Source of the DNA: Conchocele bisecta
Lineage: Eukaryota > Mollusca > Bivalvia > Lucinida > Thyasiridae
Length of the DNA: 64,000 nt
Direction of reading: 5' to 3'
NCBI GenBank assembly: GCA_029237695.1
Contig: CM055273.1
Span: 55,293,968-55,357,967 of the forward strand
Position numbers and translations under genes: made by a program. Positions 61,201-64,000 of this stretch are shown one piece after another; the first letter of the stretch is position 1; each line of letters begins with the position of its first letter. The notes under the pieces are model-generated. The model ran no database searches. It saw only the letters and a program-made list of their open reading frames with translations, and was not told where the DNA came from.

Positions 61201-64000
61201 TATTTTACTGATAGTGACACGGGGGGTGATATGATACTTGTAGTGACGCAGCGGTGGTTATCAGGCTATTTTACTGATAGTGACGTGCGGGTGGTTATCA
61301 GGTATTTTACTGATAGTGACGCGCGGGTGTTATCAGGATGGGGATTTTATGATAGTGACGCGGGGGTATCGGCTATTTTACTGATAGTTTTGACGAGCGG
61401 TGTTATCAGGGTACTGATAGTGACGCGCGGGTGTTATCAGGACTATTTTACTGATAGTGACGCTGCGGTGTTATCAGGCTATTTTATCGATAAGTGAGTG
61501 CGGGTGGTTTTACAGTCTTTTTAACTGGATAGTGACTGCGGCAGTGATATTTTCCAGATTATTTTACTGATAGTGACTGCGGTGGTATCAAGTCTATTTT
61601 ATGATAGTGACCGCCGCGGGTGGTATTCAGTCTATTTTACTGATAGTGACGCGCTGTGGTATCAGGTCTATTTTACTGATTAGTTGACGCGCGGTGTTAA
61701 TCAGGCTTTTTACTGATAGGAAGCGCGGTGGTATCAGTGGTATACATGAAGTACGCACGGTGATATCGGCTATTTTACTGATAGTGACGCGCGGTGTTAT
61801 CAGGATATTTTACTGATAGTGACGCGCGGTGTTATCAGGCTATTTTACTGATAGTGACGCGCGGTGTTATCAGGATATTTTACTGATAGTGACTCGCGGT
61901 GGTATCAGGCTATTTTACTGATAGTGACGCGCGGTGTTATCAGGCTATTTTACTGATAGTGACGCGCGGTGTTATCAGGCTATTTTACTGATAGTGACGC
62001 GCGGTCTTATGGTGGATTATTTTACTGATAGGACGGCGGTGTTATTTTAGGATATTTTACTGATAGTGACGCGCGGTGGTTATCGGTTATTTTACTTGAT
62101 AAGGTGCGCGCGGTGGTTATCAGGGAATTTTACTGATTAGTGTACGCGCGAGGTGTTATCAGGATTTTATTTTATATGATTGTGACTTTGCGGTGGTATC
62201 AGTCTATTTTTACTGATAGTGACGCGCGGTGGTATCAGGTCTATTTTACTGATAGTGACGCTGCGGTGTATCTGGTCTATGATCTTTTGATAGTTGACGC
62301 GCGGTGTTGGTATCAGGCTATTTTGACTGTGGATATTTTGTGACGTGCGGTGGTTATCCAGGCTATACTTTTTGTCGTGTTTTACGTGCGGTGGTATCAG
62401 TCTATTTTACGATATTTTTAGTGTACGCGCGGTGTTATCAGGTTACTCTTTTACTGGATAGTACGTTACGGTTTTGTATCTGGCCCATACTGATAGTGAG
62501 CGCGGTGTTATCAGGCTATTTTTCTGATAGTGAGCAGTGTTATCAGCTGATTTTAGTGAGTAGTGACGCGCGGTGGTATCAGTCTGGTTTTACTGATAGT
62601 GACGCGCGGTGGGGTATTTTCAGCTATTTTACTGATAGTGGACGCACGGTGTTATCAGGTTATTTTACTGGTAGGTGAGTCGCGGTGGTTATCAGGACTA
62701 TTTTACTGATAGAGGTTGCACGGTGTTCTCAGGATCTTTTACTGTAGGTGTTTACGCGCGGTGTTATTCAGGATATTTTACTGATATTGGACGCGCGGTG
62801 TTATCAGGTATTTTACTGATAGTGAACGCGCGGGTGGTATCAGTTCTATTTTTCTGATAGTGACGCGCGGTGGTTATCAGGCTTATTTTTATGATAGTGA
62901 CGCGCGGTGTTATCAGGATATTTTTATTTTACTGATAGTGACGCGCGGTGGTTATCAGGTCTATTTTACTGATAGTGACGCGCGGTATCAGGATATTTTA
63001 CTGATTAGTGACGTATTCAGGATGTTACTGATTAAGTGACGCGCGGTGGTTATCAGTATTTTACTGATAGTGACGCGCTTAAGGTGTATCAGTGCTATTT
63101 TACTGATAGAAATTGGACGCACGGGTGTTATAGGTATTTTACTGATAGTGACGCGTGGTTATCAGGATATTTTACTGATAGTGACGCGCGGTGGTTATCA
63201 GGATATTTTACTGATAGTGACACGCTGTGATATCAGGATATTTTATGATAGTGCGCGCGGGTGTTATCAGGATATTTTATGAATATTGCGTGCAGGTTTT
63301 TTCAGGATATTTTACTGATAGTGACGCGCGGTGTTATCAGGATATTTTTACTTGATAGTGAGCGCGGGGTTCAGGTTTTATTTTACTGATAGTGACGCGC
63401 TGGTGGTTATCAGGCTTTGTAGTGAACGCGCGGGTGTTATTTTCAGGCTATTTTTTGATAGTGCGCGGACTGCGGTGTGGGGATTCAGGTATTTTACTGG
63501 ATAGTGCGCGCGGTGTTATCAGGCTATTTTATGATAGTGACGCGCAGTGTTATAGGATTTTTTATTTTGATAGTGGATTGCGGTGGTTTTTGTTTCTATT
63601 TTATGATAGTGACGCGGTGTTTTGGGATCAGTATTTTACTGATAGTGACGCGCGGTGGTTTCAGGCTACTGTTAGTGACGCGCGGGTGGTATCAGGCTAT
63701 TTTACTGATAGTGAAGCGCGGTGGTATCGTTATTTTTTGGTAGTGGCGCCGGTGTTTTATCAGGATATTTTTACTGATAGTGAACGCGCGGTGTTATCAG
63801 GATATTTTAATGATAGTGAGCGCGGTGTTATTCAGGCTATTTTACTGATAGTGACTCGCGGGGGGTGGTATCAGTCTATTTTACTGATAGTGACTCGCGG
63901 TTGGTATAAGGTATTTTACTGATTAGTGACAGGCGGGGGTGGTATTTTCAGTCTACTGATAGTGACGCGCCGGTTATATCAGGTTATTTTACTGATAGTG
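58238..64000. repeat. 35-bp satellite array, about 165 monomers, continues past window end
   Basis: The monomer runs TATTTTACTGATAGTGACGC then GCGGTGTTATCAGGC, 35 bp. The main variants are GGTG(T/G/A)TATCAG and (GGA/GGC/GTC)TATTTT. Monomers 58238-59060 are clean; 59064 onward carries frequent 1-5-bp indels except a clean patch at about 61767-62003. Each monomer has CpGs in GACGCGCGG. The many plus-strand ORFs in this array are read-through of the repeat, not proteins. Confidence 0.97.

Noticed and set aside
59286..63922. Long ORFs with YQSILLIVTRG / GYFTDSDAR repeats
   Set aside because: They are translations of the 35-bp satellite shifted through frames by indels; no start, splice or composition evidence for protein.
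58238..64000. CRISPR-like array
   Set aside because: The 35-bp repeats are directly adjacent, with no spacers, in a eukaryotic genome; it is a satellite.

Overview
This is a repeat-saturated, AT-rich piece of animal nuclear genome. Split genes with GT-AG introns, metazoan gene content (p47/NSFL1C, LIN-7) and interspersed repeats of the kind common in molluscs (repeats ending in ATCTCCC, SINE-like tails ending GTTAAACACCAATAAA, repeats carrying GTCCGTCCG runs) point to a bivalve mollusc. The species-level guess is inference. There are no bacterial operons, CRISPR arrays or canonical tRNA/rRNA genes.

Three host genes could be rebuilt exon by exon, with every junction in phase. (1) An NSFL1C/p47-type p97 (VCP) cofactor lies on the + strand at 10644-23852. 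Eight exons are present, covering the SEP domain, an SHP box and the UBX domain; the 5' exon(s) with the start and most of the UBA domain were not found. (2) A complete LIN-7/Veli gene lies on the - strand, from a start at 46594 to a stop at 36687: six exons, 197 residues, L27 plus PDZ. It converges on p47 across about 12.8 kb of repeats. (3) A gene I cannot name lies on the + strand at 50933-56370. Its four exons encode a proline/glycine/tyrosine-rich protein with a PPxY motif and a C-terminal hydrophobic anchor preceded by four arginines. Its first exon was not found.

Most of the rest is mobile DNA. At 1754-3580 there is a dead pogo/Tigger-like transposase broken by other repeats. At 4949-8307 a 3.36-kb virus-like (Polinton/PLV-like) element sits inside a palindromic MITE, flanked by a short target duplication; it carries a two-zinc-finger/coiled-coil ORF, an HTH/coiled-coil/TM ORF and a ~490-bp-arm inverted repeat. 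A 1.0-kb MULE-like element with a PHD-type zinc-finger exon and an 11-bp duplication sits next to a tRNA-like SINE inside LIN-7 intron 1 (43856-44859). Two SINE-like copies in opposite orientation (30021-30493 and 49804-50280) have clear target duplications. Many palindromic MITE families recur in the introns of all three genes; the commonest have CAGAGCTCCAG(A/T)TAAG ends.

From 58238 to the window end there is a 35-bp satellite (about 165 monomers). Its monomer can be traced to a segment of an interspersed element seen at 12094-12822, 35420-36436 and 58102. In the source copy this segment is bounded by TATTTT repeats exactly 35 bp apart. The first ~825 bp are clean and show a 20-monomer (700-bp) higher-order period. 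From about 59064 the array becomes full of indels, which looks like uncorrected long-read consensus rather than biology.
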